Shown here one piece after another: positions 1 to 9,480 of a DNA stretch of 64,000 bases (the first letter of the stretch is position 1; each line of letters starts with the position of its first letter). Source of the DNA: DAOTWA01 sp963702935 (GTDB lineage Bacteria > Chloroflexota > Anaerolineae > Anaerolineales > Anaerolineaceae). Position numbers and translations under genes: made by a program. Under the pieces are notes generated by a model. The model saw only the letters and a list, made by a program, of their open reading frames with translations. It ran no database searches and was not told the DNA's origin. The stretch spans positions 4,774,001 to 4,838,000 of the forward strand of contig OY969772.1 in assembly GCA_963702935.1 (NCBI GenBank). The letters run 5' to 3'.

Positions 1-375
1 GTCCAGGGGGACGAAGCCGGCCTCCGGGAAGTAACCGTAGCCGAACAGGCGTCCCACCGCCGCCAGGACGGGCTGGCGAAAAGCGAACAGGGCGGCCAGC
101 ACGAGCACGGCGGCCAAAATGGCCCAGGCCCAGCGCAGGTGGAAGGCCCGCGCCGGGGGGGCCGGCTGCGCAGCCGTCGACGCCCAGCGCGCCCGCAGAT
201 CGGGCTGCGGGCGCAGCTCCGCGTCGAAGTCGGCCCCGGCCAGCCGGGAGGCGACGGCGAGCAACGCCCGCGAGCCGGGCGGGAGGGCCGAAGGCGCGGA
301 GGGAGCGCCTGCCTCGATCCCCAACAGGCGGTCGATTTCGGCATTCAACGTTCGGATGGTCGGATCGTCAGGCAT
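1..375 (-). CDS. Single-pass membrane protein, probable anti-sigma partner (partial, runs off the left edge)
   Basis: The minus-strand frame is open for 125 codons from an ATG at 375 to the window edge, so the C-terminus is missing. Residues 1-70 are soluble and rich in Ala, Pro and Arg; residues 82-100 form one clear membrane segment (WAWAILAAVLVLAALFAF), followed by a short outer stretch with Gly and Tyr. The start overlaps the last codons of the ECF sigma gene (stop at 368), so the two are translationally coupled. Cytoplasmic head, one membrane helix and coupling to an ECF sigma factor are the usual layout of anti-sigma factors, but no zinc-binding HxxxCxxC motif is visible. The role is inferred from position. 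Confidence 0.6.
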   Translation of the reverse strand, partial: MPDDPTIRTLNAEIDRLLGIEAGAPSAPSALPPGSRALLAVASRLAGADFDAELRPQPDLRARWASTAAQPAPPARAFHLRWAWAILAAVLVLAALFAFRQPVLAAVGRLFGYGYFPEAGFVPLD

Positions 376-906
376 CCCACACCTGCCCTTCTGCGGCGCT
401 CAGCTCCGCCCTGATCTTTTGTAAGGCGCGATACAAGATGACGCCCACGTTGCCGGCCGTCAGGCCCAACAGGCCGGCAATCTGGCGGTTGTTCAAAGCG
501 CCGCCGAACTTCAACGCTACGATCTCGCGCTCGCGATCCTCCAGGCGGCGCAGGGCGGCCAGCAGCGCCTCGACGCCTTGCGCCTGGATGATGGCCTCCT
601 CCGGCAGCGCATCTCCCCCCGGGGGATCCGTGGCCTGGCCGAGCGGCACGCTCTTCCTCCCGCTTTGAGCCTTCCAATAGTTGATAGCCGTGTGGCGGGC
701 GATGGCAAACAGCCAGGTATTGAAGGCTGCCTTGCGCGGGTCGAAGCTGCTCAACCCGGCCAGGGCCCGCTCGAAGACCCCGGCCGCCAGGTCGTTGGCC
801 GCCTCGGGTCCGCCCCCCGATAACGGAAGTACTTGTACACCGCCGGGTAGGTGCGCTCGAACTGTTCAGCGAAGTCGATTACCGGGCAGGTTTTGGGCTG
901 CGCCAA
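368..906 (-). pseudogene. ECF-type RNA polymerase sigma factor with one frameshift
   Basis: The C-terminal 128 residues read intact from codon 754 and contain the sigma region 2 motif FNTWLFAIARHTAINYWK and a region 4 helix-turn-helix (ALNNRQIAGLLGLTAGNVGVIL). Upstream, a TTG at 906 behind GGAGGG opens a frame reading an AEQFERTYPAVYKYFRYRGADP-like region 2 start, which goes out of frame near 805-820. The 152 bases between the two reading frames are one short of a multiple of three, and one added base in the CCCGAGG run joins them to give the expected AANDLAAGVFERALAGL. A single-base deletion or a sequencing error is therefore likely. Family sigma factors direct polymerase to a small stress-type regulon and are held by the adjacent membrane protein. 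Confidence 0.75.
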
Positions 907-1187
907 ATTTCCCTCCACAGGATGGGTTTATAGATATATACAAGCGGACGGAGAAAGTATTACATTATCGCTCTTCGTATCGTCGTCAATCTTTCCAATC
1001 GCCCGAATCGACGAAAATATTAACTCGAAGATTATAAGGGGAACGAAGCGCCAGATGAGAAGGTCGACCTGGTTGCGCACCACGATAATGCTTTTGGAGC
1101 GCGCGCATGTGATACCGTTACCGCAGTAGCGGTAAATCTAAAGCCTGCCAGGATTCTTTCATGGATCGAGCACAAGAATCCAGGTCG
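907..1187. other. Intergenic, AT-richer spacer
   Basis: No gene is visible. It lies between the ECF sigma gene start and the 3' end of MalT-like regulator 1. A short hairpin (TTACCGC at 1118-1124 pairing with GCGGTAA at 1129-1135) sits just downstream of the regulator stop and could help end its transcript, although no U-tract follows. The ECF promoter should lie within 907-1000, but I see no convincing hexamers. Confidence 0.5.
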
Positions 1188-3962
1188 CTATCCTGTCTGG
1201 GGCTGGATATCCAGCTCAGCAGCGCGTTGCAGAATCTGTTTCCGATTGTGGGCGCCCAGCTTCCGGTAAATGCTTTTCACGTGGGTTTTGGTCGTGTTGA
1301 TGGAGATCATCAACGTTGCAGCAATCTCTTTCAGGGTCTTTCCGGCGACCAATAACCCCAAGACCTGGGTCTCCCGATCGCTGAATAGCTCGGAGACCGG
1401 GGATACGGTGGTGGTTTTCACCCCTGGCGCCGGGTGGAGGAGGAGTTTCGGGGTTCGAGCGAAGGCGGCCATTATCGTTTCCAGGTAGTCGCCTCGCCGC
1501 GTCTGGTCTGCCGCCGGCTCTGAAGGGGCCGACCGGTACTCCTCCAACAAAGCTTTCATGGATTCCCCCTCATCTACGAAGACGCGCACATAGCCCTCGG
1601 CTTGGGCCATTTCCAGAGCCTGCCCGATTAAGCGGAAAGCCTCCTCTCCCTGGCCGTTTTCTCTGTAAGCGAGCGCCTGTAGCGCGAAATTCTCCATGAG
1701 GCGCTCGCCCATATCCGCTTTGCGGATCACCGATTCTAAATCTTTCAATAGAGACAATGCCCGGGCGGATTTGTGCCGCGCCAGAAGAACCTTTGCGCGG
1801 GCAACCTGTTCGGCCAGGGCCGGCTCACCGTTGAAGCTCAAGCGCCCCATATTCCCCCTGGGCCAATGATCGAGGGGCGTAAGCTCCCCCGTCACTGTGG
1901 CGAGCCTGGCCTGTAGATCGATCAAATCCGTCGGGTCGGACTTGAATTGATAGCGGTAATCGTGCAAGGTCTTCACAGCTTTCTGCAGGTAAAATTGCGT
2001 GCGATCGATATTGCGCAGCGCCAGATAATACTTCGCCAGGCGTAAAGACAGAACGACCGGGTACAGGTAGAGCAGGGTATTGGCCTCCATACGGGCGAGA
2101 TACTCTTCCAGGTCGCTGGCCAAAAGGGTGGCGGCCTTTAAGTCGTTTCGCTCGACGGCAATCTCGATCAAACCAGTTTGCGCCAGGGCCCCGATGCTGA
2201 CATCCAGATCATATTGGCGCGCATAGTCGAGAGCTTTTTGATATTCGCCCTCAGCTTCGCATAAACGTCCCTGTTTTTTCCGGATGCGGGCAATCTCACA
2301 GCCCGAATGCACAAACGCCGGACGCAGTCGGTGTGAAAACGCGAACTGATTCGCTCGTTTGAAGCTGGCGACGGCGGCGTCCAGGTTGCCGGTTGCGTTG
2401 TACGCAATCGCGACCCAGTGGATCAACGAGCCGTAGATAAAGCTATCCTTTTCGGGCGCGTTGGCGATCAATTCCTGAGACCTGGCGATTTCATGGGAGG
2501 GGCTGCCTCTCATGCAATCCATCATGGCGCGAGTCGCGGCGATTTCCCAACTCAACAGCCTCCTCTCGCTATTCGGGATTCCACCTTCCCCGGTTGTTTT
2601 CAGAACCTGTTCAACGACCTGGAGCTTCGGCTCGACCAGGTCCAGACGGCCAAGATGGAAATTCGCCAGGGCGTAATAAATCCCCAAGCGAGGGTGGAGC
2701 TGGATCAATTCTTCCGAGAAGCAACCGATCCACCGGACGAGGCAACTGAGATCGAGCGTGGCCATGGCTTGCATGGCGCAACCCTCCACAATCTCAGCCG
2801 CCTTCGCCATATCTTTGGCAGCCAGGGCGTGCTCGACAGCTCTGTCGGTGTAACCATGCTCGAGAAGCCAGGCGCAGGCTTTGCGATGCAGCCCGGGGAG
2901 CGCCGCGGGGTTAGTAAGCTCCAGATGGGCTGCCAGGGCTTCTGCGAACAACGAATGGTAACGAAACCAATGCTGGCGATGATCCAGCGGGACCACGAAC
3001 AAGTTGCCCCGGTCGATCTTATTCAACATGCGCTGGCTATCCGATCGCTCCAGAACGGCGTTGCAAAGAGGGGCAGAGAGCTCCGCCAGAATGGAAGTCT
3101 TGAGCAGGAAATCTTAAGTCTCCGCATCGAGCTGTTTCAGCACCGCCTCAAGGAGGTAATCACTGACCTGCCGGCGATCGAGCCAAAGGTCCGTGTCGAG
3201 GAACTGAAGATCTTTCCGGCCCTGCGCAGAAAGAGCGGCCAGTTGCAAGCCGGCAATCCAGCCCTCGGTGGCGTTGACGAGCCTGGCAACCTGTTCGAAG
3301 TCTACGTTCAGCCCCATGACACTGTTTAGAAACACCTGGGCTTCGTCCAGGTGAAAGGTGAGGTCTTCAGCCGTGATCTCTGTGATCTGGCCCTGGGCGC
3401 GCAGCCGCGAGAGGGCGATCGGCGGGCAGGTGCGGCTGGCGAGGATCAGGTGCAGGTTCGTGGGCAGGTGTTCGACGAAGTAACCCAGGCTGTGGTGGAT
3501 GTCGTCATTGGTGATGAACTGGTAATCGTCCAGGATCAGGCACACCTGATGCGGGATCTGCGCAATGGCATTGAAGAAAGGGTTGAGGACCCTGATCTCA
3601 TCCAGACCGCCTCCGTCGTGAAGGAGTTGTTGCGGGTCGAAGCGGAATTGGGGAATGGCCTTCTGAAGGCTGGCAGACAAATACATCCAAAAGCCGATGG
3701 GAAGATTATCGAACGAGTCGAGCGAGACCCAGGCGGTCCGCCAGTTGGCCAGCGAGAGGATAGGAATCAGCTCACTCAGCAGGGTGGTCTTTCCATAGCC
3801 GGTGGGGGCGACGATCAGCGTCACAGAGCGTTCCATCCCCTCCTGGAAGCGCCTGGTCAGGCGCTTCCGCCGCACAATCCGGGATCTCAACAGGGGGATT
3901 TCCAGCTTGCTCGCCAGGAGATCTTTTTGCCAACCTGAGTCGGGTTGATCTTGTTTTGCCAT
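1188..3962 (-). pseudogene. MalT-like LuxR-family ATPase regulator 1, interrupted by an in-frame TAA
   Basis: Reading through one stop gives about 924 residues, the usual size for MalT/LAL-type regulators. The N-terminal ATPase has Walker A APTGYGKTT (about 52-60) and Walker B CLILDDYQFI, then a winged-helix stretch (IAGLQLAALSAQGRKD), a TPR-like helical middle and a C-terminal LuxR HTH (FSDRETQVLGLLVAGKTLKEIA). TAA at 3114-3116 falls in the same frame between LDAET and DFLLKTSIL. Paralogue 3 has Lys at this position (DKATKDFLLESSVL), so one AAA to TAA change explains it. The rest of the frame is intact, so the lesion is recent, a sequencing error, or suppressed. It is divergent from the flavoprotein gene at 4396, a probable target. 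Family members bind an inducer and ATP, oligomerise and activate transcription. Confidence 0.8.
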
Positions 3963-4395
3963 CGTGGGTCAATTCGTGAGCTTATTGGGCCTCACAAACG
4001 AAATCGGGTTACGATCGAGGGATCGCAACAGGAGAGAGCGGAGTAAAGGCTCACCTTATGAAAGGAAACGGATAATGGAACGCCTGTAATTTTAATTCAA
4101 ATTTAATATTCCGTCCATCATCTTTTCAGGGTCACCCTCACCTGTTTATCACCCTCGAATAACCACTCAAACGGGATGACCCCTGCACCGCTTTCGCTTA
4201 GACTAAAGGTTGTCTCTATAGTCTCCTCTTAGATTCGCCCTCAACGGGCCAGGGATGGATTAGATCCTTCACCGCAGTAAAAAAACTGATCGGTGAATAA
4301 ATTCGGCTGCTATTTCGTAAGGTGAAGTCTCGAAGGGTGTAAAGCTAAAGCCTGCCCGGGGTTCGCGGTCTAAGGGGAAAAATCATCGGAGTCCA
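3963..4395. other. Divergent promoter region between MalT-like regulator 1 and the flavoprotein gene
   Basis: This 433 bp gap has no gene. It contains the tandem box cluster at 4131-4165 listed separately, a dyad AGACTA/TAGTCT around 4200-4225, and a hairpin in the flavoprotein leader: TTCACCG plus CAGT (4268-4278) pairing with ACTG and CGGTGAA (4285-4297) around an A-rich loop. The layout suits a divergent regulator/target promoter pair, with a structured 5' leader of about 100 nt on the reductase side. Confidence 0.5.
4131..4165 (-). promoter_or_regulatory. Candidate operator: tandem GGGTGATT-like boxes
   Basis: On the minus strand this reads GGTTATT (4164-4158), GGGTGAT (4154-4148), a weaker AGGTGAG near 4143-4137 and GGGTGAC (4137-4131). 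The first two boxes are about 11 bp apart, as in the sites at 38941 and 53768. The boxes lie 230-265 bp upstream of the flavoprotein start and point against its transcription, the same relative orientation as the other sites. They resemble the known MalT box of enterics (GGGGA-K-GAGG) in being G-rich direct repeats. Binding by a MalT-like protein is an inference. Confidence 0.5.
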
Positions 4396-6057
4396 ATGAA
4401 AAAAGAGGAGAATATGAGTACACCAGAGGAAAACAGGAAAGAGATCAGTCGTCGCGATTTTCTTAAAGTCAGCCGCCGGAGGGGCAACTCTCGTTGCCAG
4501 CGGCGGGCTGCTGATGGGCTGCGCTCCCGCGCAGGCCACACCTACCCAGCCGGCAGACGGCTCGCAAGCGGGAGCCCAAAATAGCTGGGAAACTCCCCCC
4601 GCTCCGATTCCTGCGTCGCAGATCAAAGAGACGGTCAGCGCGGACGTAGTGGTGGTCGGCGCGGGCCTTTCCGGGCTGGCGGCGGCCGTGCGCGCCAAAG
4701 AAAACGGCGCCAACGTGATCGTGGTCGAAAAAGGCAAAACCTGGTCCGGGCGGGGCGGGCACTTCGGCGTGGTCAACTCGCGCCTGATGCGCGAAAAGGG
4801 CATCCAGAACGATAAGCGTGAGCTGGCCCGCCAGTGGATCGCGCAGTGCGGCAACCGGGCCAATGAAGAGGTCGTGTGGCTGTTCATGAACGAGAGCGGC
4901 AATGCCATGGACTGGTTCCTGGACAAGGCCGACGCCGCCAAGCTGAACTCGGGGCTGTATGACGGCATGTACCGCGGTGAGAGCTACACCGAACACCTGG
5001 GCACGCACATGTTTGGCATGGGTGAGATCGTCGCCCACACCCTCTACGACAATGCCACCCAACTGGGCATCCCCTTCGTGTTCGAAGCCCCCGGCCAGCA
5101 GTTGGTCAAGGATTCGAGCGGGCGGGTGACAGGCGTGATCGTCCAGACGGCCGACGGCTATAAGCAGTACAACGGCTCCAAGGGCGTCATCCTGGCTACC
5201 GGCGACATCGGCGGCGACAAGGAAATGACCCAGGCCTTAGCCCCCCTGGCGCTAACCATGAACGGCTCGCAGTACACCCCGGCCGGCCAGAACACCGGCG
5301 ATGGGCACAAGATGGGCCTGTGGGCCGGCGGCACCTTCGAGGAGACCCCCTTCCCGTGCGTGCTGCACCCGCAGGGATACGCCTGGCTGAGCTACTACAT
5401 CCTCTTCGTCAACCAGCAGGGCAACCGCTACATGAACGAGGATACCTGGCTGCAGGCCAAGTCGCTGGGCGCCATGCGCCAGCCGGGGGATGAACCCTAC
5501 GCCTACTCGGTCTTCGACGCGGACTGGCCAACCTACGTCAAGGCCAGCTTGAAGTACGGCGGCGGTCTGTTCTGGGATAGCCTGGGCCGCATGGTCGGCC
5601 AGGAATGGACCCGGATGCAGACAAGAAGACCATCGACGGGTACGTCACGGAAGGCAAGCTCGGCTGGCAGGCAGACACGCTGGACGAGCTGGCTCAGAAG
5701 ATGGGCGTCCCGGTGGACAACTTCAAAGCTGCGGTAGCCCGCTACAACGAGATGTGCAAGAACAAGGCCGATACCGACTTCGGCAAACGCCCCGAGCTGT
5801 TGAACCCGGTCGAAAAACCACCCTTTACCGCCCTGAAGTTCGGCGGCGCCCTGTTGGTGGTAACCGGCGGGTTGAACGTCGACGCCAAGCTGCGCGTCCT
5901 CGACAAAGACTCCAATCCCATCCCCGGGCTATACGCAGTCGGCAATGTGGCCGGAGGCCTGTACGGGGTGGACTATCCCACCATCATTCCGGGCAACAGC
6001 CATGGCCGCGCACTGACCTGGGGTTACCTGGCAGGGAAAAACGTCCTGGAAGGCTAA
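4396..6057 (+). pseudogene. Tat-exported FAD-dependent reductase (fumarate/urocanate reductase-like flavoprotein), two compensating frameshifts
   Basis: The product is an FAD-binding reductase of the succinate dehydrogenase/fumarate reductase flavoprotein family, about 550 residues. It starts with a twin-arginine signal SRRDFLKVS and a lipobox-like LLMGC, so it should act outside the cytoplasmic membrane. The dinucleotide fold VVVVGAGLSGLAAAVRA, the EKG acidic end and the C-terminal GLYAVGNVAGG and HGRALTWGYLAG motifs are all present. The frame shifts once right after the Tat motif (about 4470-4485, one extra base) and back near 5603 (one missing A in CAGGAATGG). All three parts read as good protein, so homopolymer errors are as likely as decay. 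ATG 4414 is an alternative start. The pentahaem cytochrome follows; the pair resembles flavocytochrome-type respiratory reductases fed from the quinol pool. The electron acceptor cannot be told. Confidence 0.75.
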
Positions 6058-6100
6058 TCTGCTCCCATTTTTGGGCTAGATCTTCACAAAAATGCATTCT

Positions 6101-6143
6101 CCAGCCAGAGATATCCACCCGCAAGACGGATATCTCTGGCTGG
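6101..6143. repeat. Perfect 16-bp stem hairpin between reductase and cytochrome genes
   Basis: CCAGCCAGAGATATCC (6101-6116) pairs perfectly with 6128-6143 around an 11-nt loop. There is no U-tract. Between two genes that should be co-transcribed it may act as an mRNA processing or stabilising element that sets unequal expression. Confidence 0.6.
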
Positions 6144-6179
6144 GCATCTCTATAGACAGCATGGATCAGGATATTCGCA

Positions 6180-6785
6180 ATGTTTAAACGTAAACCCAAA
6201 ACGGCGGGAGAGGAGGATGCGCCAGGCCAGGCCGGAAGGAAAAAGCCCAACTGGCTCAAGCTCAGTATCTACGCCAACGTCGCCGTGCTGGTGATCGTGG
6301 TGATGGTGGCCGCCGGCGGGGTCGTCATGCACCAATCTGACACCAACCCCAACTTCTGCGGGCTGTGCCACGTCATGCAGCCCAACGTCACCTCTTACCT
6401 GACCAGCTCCAACCTGGACCACGTCCACGAGCAAGCCGGCGTGCAGTGCAAGGATTGCCACGATTACCCCTTATCGGCGGAGATTTCCAGCGGCTTCAAT
6501 TACCTGATCGGCAACTACACCGTGGGCGCGAACGGTGAGCTGACCCAGCGCAAGTTCGACGACACGATGTGCACGCAATGCCACATCAGCGAGGAGCACG
6601 TGGCCCAATTGACGGATTTCTTGCACCGCAACCCGCACGACAGCCACAACGGCTACCTACCCTGCAACACCTGCCACGTCTCCCACGGCGAGCAGATCGA
6701 TTATTGCAGCCAGTGCCATGATAACGGCGGGCAGCGCATGATCGGCGAGGAGATCACCCCGCGCGGCACCCTCGGCGGGAGCTAG
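6180..6785 (+). CDS. Membrane-anchored pentahaem c-type cytochrome (NapC/NirT/NrfH-like)
   Basis: This 201-residue protein has a short basic cytoplasmic N-terminus, one membrane helix (about residues 28-52, LSIYANVAVLVIVVMVAAGG) and five CxxCH haem-binding motifs: CGLCH, CKDCH, CTQCH, CNTCH and CSQCH. Anchored multihaem cytochromes of this type take electrons from quinol and pass them to a periplasmic or extracytoplasmic reductase. The upstream exported flavoprotein is the obvious partner, 122 bp away and separated only by a hairpin. NrfH has four haems, so five is unusual but clear from the motifs. A strong terminator follows at 6806, so the two genes form one unit. Substrate specificity belongs to the flavoprotein and is unknown. 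Confidence 0.85.
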   Translation: MFKRKPKTAGEEDAPGQAGRKKPNWLKLSIYANVAVLVIVVMVAAGGVVMHQSDTNPNFCGLCHVMQPNVTSYLTSSNLDHVHEQAGVQCKDCHDYPLSAEISSGFNYLIGNYTVGANGELTQRKFDDTMCTQCHISEEHVAQLTDFLHRNPHDSHNGYLPCNTCHVSHGEQIDYCSQCHDNGGQRMIGEEITPRGTLGGS

Positions 6786-6805
6786 GGAGGAAGATCGGGG
6801 ATGAG

Positions 6806-6855
6806 CCAGCCGAAGGCCGCGCCAGGGGATGGTTGCCTTCGGCTGGTCATTTTTA
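6806..6855 (+). terminator. Rho-independent terminator of the reductase-cytochrome operon
   Basis: CCAGCCGAAGGC (6806-6817) pairs with GCCTTCGGCTGG (6835-6846), a perfect 12-bp stem, followed by TCATTTTT. It lies just after the cytochrome stop and before the ribF start, so the TTG at 6833 inside the stem is unlikely to be the ribF start. Confidence 0.8.
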
Positions 6856-6865
6856 CGGGCAGCCC

Positions 6866-7699
6866 ATGCAAGTATTTCAGCGCCTTCCCTCTCTCCAGTT
6901 GACCCACCGGCAAGCCATCGTAACCGTGGGGAACTTCGACGGCGTTCATCGCGGCCACCAGCAGCTGATCCGGGCGGTGGTCGAGCGGGCCGCACAGGTG
7001 GGGGGACGCTCCGTCCTGGTGACCTTCTCCCCTCATCCCCGGGCCTGGGCCGGAGAATGTAGCAATTTCTACCTGAGCTCCGACCGTGAGCGCCTGTGGC
7101 AATTCGAGCAGCTCGGCCTGGACGTGGCCATCGTGCTTCCCTTGACCCGGAAGCTCCGGCCGGATAAGCTCGTCGATGAGCTGGCGACCTGCCTGGATAT
7201 GCGGGAGCTATGGATCGGGTCCAATTTCACCCTGGGTGAGCCAAAAGAGGGGGAGGCTGCCTGCCTGAAACAGCTCTCCGAAGAATGCGGTTTTACCTTA
7301 CAGATCGCGCCGCCGCTCTTGCTGGACGGTCGTCCCATCAACGCCAGGCGCATCCGGGCCGCCCTTCGAGAGGGGGAAATCGGGGAGGCCAACCGGTGCC
7401 TGGGCAGGCCGTTTCAGATAAGCGGATACGTCCTTCGGCAAAGCCCGGCGCAATCTACCCCGTCAGGGGCAATTCTGACGGCCGTATTCGATGCGGAGCA
7501 CGCCGTCCCGCCAGAGGGGTTGTACCTGTGCGGGGTGCGTTATCTCGACCAGGGCTATAACACTTTCGTCTATTTTGGCGATCCGCTCGGCCAGATCCAG
7601 GATTTTTCGTCGGCGAAGATCCGTTTGGTGGAAGAAAGCGCGCACCTGGTCGGGCAGCCCATCTCCCTGGAAGTGCTCTCTCCCCTATCGGGCGTTTGA
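6866..7699 (+). CDS. ribF: RibF-like FAD synthetase with a degenerate riboflavin-kinase domain
   Basis: This is a 277-residue homologue of bifunctional RibF. The N-terminal FMN adenylyltransferase domain is well kept: GNFDGVHRGHQQL with the HxGH motif, VTFSPHP, and NARRIRAAL before LGRPF. The C-terminal flavokinase part starts at GRPFQISG but lacks the PTAN motif that binds Mg-ATP; the region reads STPSGAILTAVF and the domain is short. I infer it makes FAD from FMN but probably cannot phosphorylate riboflavin. The start at 6866 (MQVFQRLPSL, like many RibF proteins) is preferred over TTG 6833, which sits in a terminator stem. It follows an exported flavoprotein, so it may support flavin loading, though a separate housekeeping RibF would then be expected elsewhere. 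Confidence 0.75.
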   Translation: MQVFQRLPSLQLTHRQAIVTVGNFDGVHRGHQQLIRAVVERAAQVGGRSVLVTFSPHPRAWAGECSNFYLSSDRERLWQFEQLGLDVAIVLPLTRKLRPDKLVDELATCLDMRELWIGSNFTLGEPKEGEAACLKQLSEECGFTLQIAPPLLLDGRPINARRIRAALREGEIGEANRCLGRPFQISGYVLRQSPAQSTPSGAILTAVFDAEHAVPPEGLYLCGVRYLDQGYNTFVYFGDPLGQIQDFSSAKIRLVEESAHLVGQPISLEVLSPLSGV

Positions 7700-7797
7700 T
7701 CTCCAGGCGCGCCACCCTTGAGGAGTCGAGATATCCATCAGTGGATGGGGTGTGGTACAATCAAAAAAACCGGTGCTTTTCGAAAAAAAGCAAGTCT

Positions 7798-9114
7798 ATG
7801 AGTTACACGGATAGAAACGAAGAAACCTATGCGATCACCCGTACGGATGGCTTAGAGTTCATCAAGACTTTCCGGATTGGTACACTGAAACAATTCCGCA
7901 CGGGGAGTGTGCTCTTCAGGCAAGGAGAGCCGGCCAGCCGCGCCTTTATCGTGAAAAAAGGCGCGATCAAGGTATTCTCTTTAAGCGAAGGGGGGAAAAT
8001 CCATACCTACAATATATTTGGCGCCGGTCACCTGGTGGGACATGACGCGTGCTTGATGGGTGGGCAGCATATATCGACGGCTGAATGTATGTGTAGCACC
8101 GAGGCTTCTATCATCGATCTGGCCGAATTCAAGCACCTGGTGGAAACGAATTCCGAATTCTCCAAATTAGTCATGCAGGAAATGGCTCAAGCAACGCAAG
8201 ATCTGACGCTCAAGATTTAAGATCTTGTTTTCCATGATATCTTGCAGCGTTTAAAGTACGTCTTGACCAGGTTGGCCCAGCAACACGGACACATGACGAC
8301 CCGTGGCATCCGCATCGACCTGGATCTGACCCACGAGGACATTGCCGCCCTGGTTGCAGCAGATCGCAGCACCACAACCATCTGCCTGAACGAATTAACA
8401 AGACAGGGGTATCTGTTGAAAGAGGGCCGCCGTTTCGTCATCCCTCCCCAGCAGCACATCGAAATCCTCGAAAGCCTGAGCCGGACGGTGATTGAGGGCA
8501 ATGACAAAGAGGCAGTGAGGTGGGCCAGGGAAGCCATGGAGATCGGGGTAGATCCGGTTAAAGCCATGGGGATGCTATCCGGCACGATGAAGCAGGTGGA
8601 CAAGGGGTATAGCCGAGGAGATCTCGGAATTTCCGACTTGATTTTAGCTGTAGATGCCACGAAATGCGCTCTGCCGATTATCGAGCAGGAGCTCCAAAGA
8701 ACCAGGAAGAGGGTAAAGACTTTGGGCAAGATCGTGATTGGAACGGTGCAGGGCGACATACACGATCTCGGAAAAACCATCCTATCCACCCTGCTAACGG
8801 TAGCCGGCTTTGAAGTAATCGACCTGGGTGTAGACGTTAGTCTCCTTAACTTCATCAAGGCAGTGGAGAGCTATAGACCACAGGTTCTGGCTATGTCGAC
8901 ATTTCTCACAACGACCGCTTCAGAGCCAGCCGAGATCATCAGCACGCTCAAAGAAGAAGGACTCAGAGATCGGGTGAAGATCATCATCGGCGGAAGCGCC
9001 GTGAACAACGATCTCGTCCAGCAAGCTGGTGGAGACGCGTACGGTCGGACAGCGGAGAGCTCCGTTGAAATGATAAAAGAGCTGGTAAACGTACCCTCGG
9101 AGCAACCCCTCTAA
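7798..9114 (+). pseudogene. Crp/Fnr-type regulator fused to a B12-binding (corrinoid) domain, interrupted by an in-frame TAA
   Basis: One frame of 439 codons holds, in order: a cyclic-nucleotide-type sensor barrel (about 25-135, FRTGSVLFRQGEPASRAFIV), a C-helix, a Crp winged HTH (about 165-215, LTHEDIAALVAADRSTTTIC), then an MtaC/MtbC-like helical cap and a Rossmann B12 domain with GDIHDLG (His at codon 322, the expected lower cobalt ligand). TAA at 8218-8220 (codon 141) splits sensor from HTH; flanking residues LTLKI and DLVFHDILQRL align as continuous Crp sequence, so the intact gene was one fusion. A TTG at 8242 could start a separate HTH-B12 protein but would cut the Crp helix. Upstream of the corrinoid methyltransferase genes, it probably senses corrinoid or its methylation state. 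TGGTACAAT at 7752 is a possible -10. Confidence 0.75.
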
Positions 9115-9156
9115 ATTTTCCAGAGATATACCTGGAGCGTAATACTGGCTGAAACC

Positions 9157-9188
9157 ACCGGGCCGAATACAAGCGAGCCCGGTTTTTG
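9157..9188 (+). terminator. Rho-independent terminator after the Crp-B12 gene
   Basis: ACCGGGC (9157-9163) pairs with GCCCGGT (9177-9183) and is followed by TTTTGTT. It separates the regulator transcript from the methyltransferase operon. Confidence 0.75.
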
Positions 9189-9480
9189 TTGTCCTCCCAA
9201 CAGATTTAGACGCAATTACATAGTAGATTAAAGAAACAAGGGTATCGAAAATACCGCAGCGCATAGAAGGAGGTGATGACCATTCCATCAATCCGATGGT
9301 AGTGCCCGCTCAAGCAAGGGTAATTCCAGAAACGGTTACCCTGTTGTTGAAAGCGTTTCGGCAAGGACAATTTGTGCCGGTCATACTCCGCACAAGATCC
9401 GAAACGGCCTGAACGAAGAGAAACGCAACAAATTCCAACCCATGTATACACTAAAGTGGCTCGCCTAGAGGAAATCCAAG
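9189..9480 (+). promoter_or_regulatory. Long structured leader/promoter region of the corrinoid methyltransferase operon
   Basis: This 292 bp gap has no credible gene. It contains GGGTAA (9318-9323) pairing with TTACCC (9336-9341), and CGTTTCGG (9354-9361) pairing with CCGAAACG (9399-9406), so the transcript may be structured. An orphan ribosome-binding-like AGGAGGTGATGACC near 9267-9281 leads only into a few codons before TAG. I do not recognise a cobalamin riboswitch. A binding site for the upstream Crp-B12 protein would be expected here but no clear dyad stands out. Confidence 0.35.

Noticed and set aside
3114..8220. TAA recoded to an amino acid in this organism
   Set aside because: Most intact genes in the window end at in-frame stops including TAA (for example the corrinoid protein at 10113 and the radical SAM neighbours), and only two genes would need read-through, so genome-wide recoding is not supported.
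9189..9480. Cobalamin riboswitch upstream of the corrinoid operon
   Set aside because: No B12-box-like conserved block (GCCACTG type) is found; only two short stems are visible.
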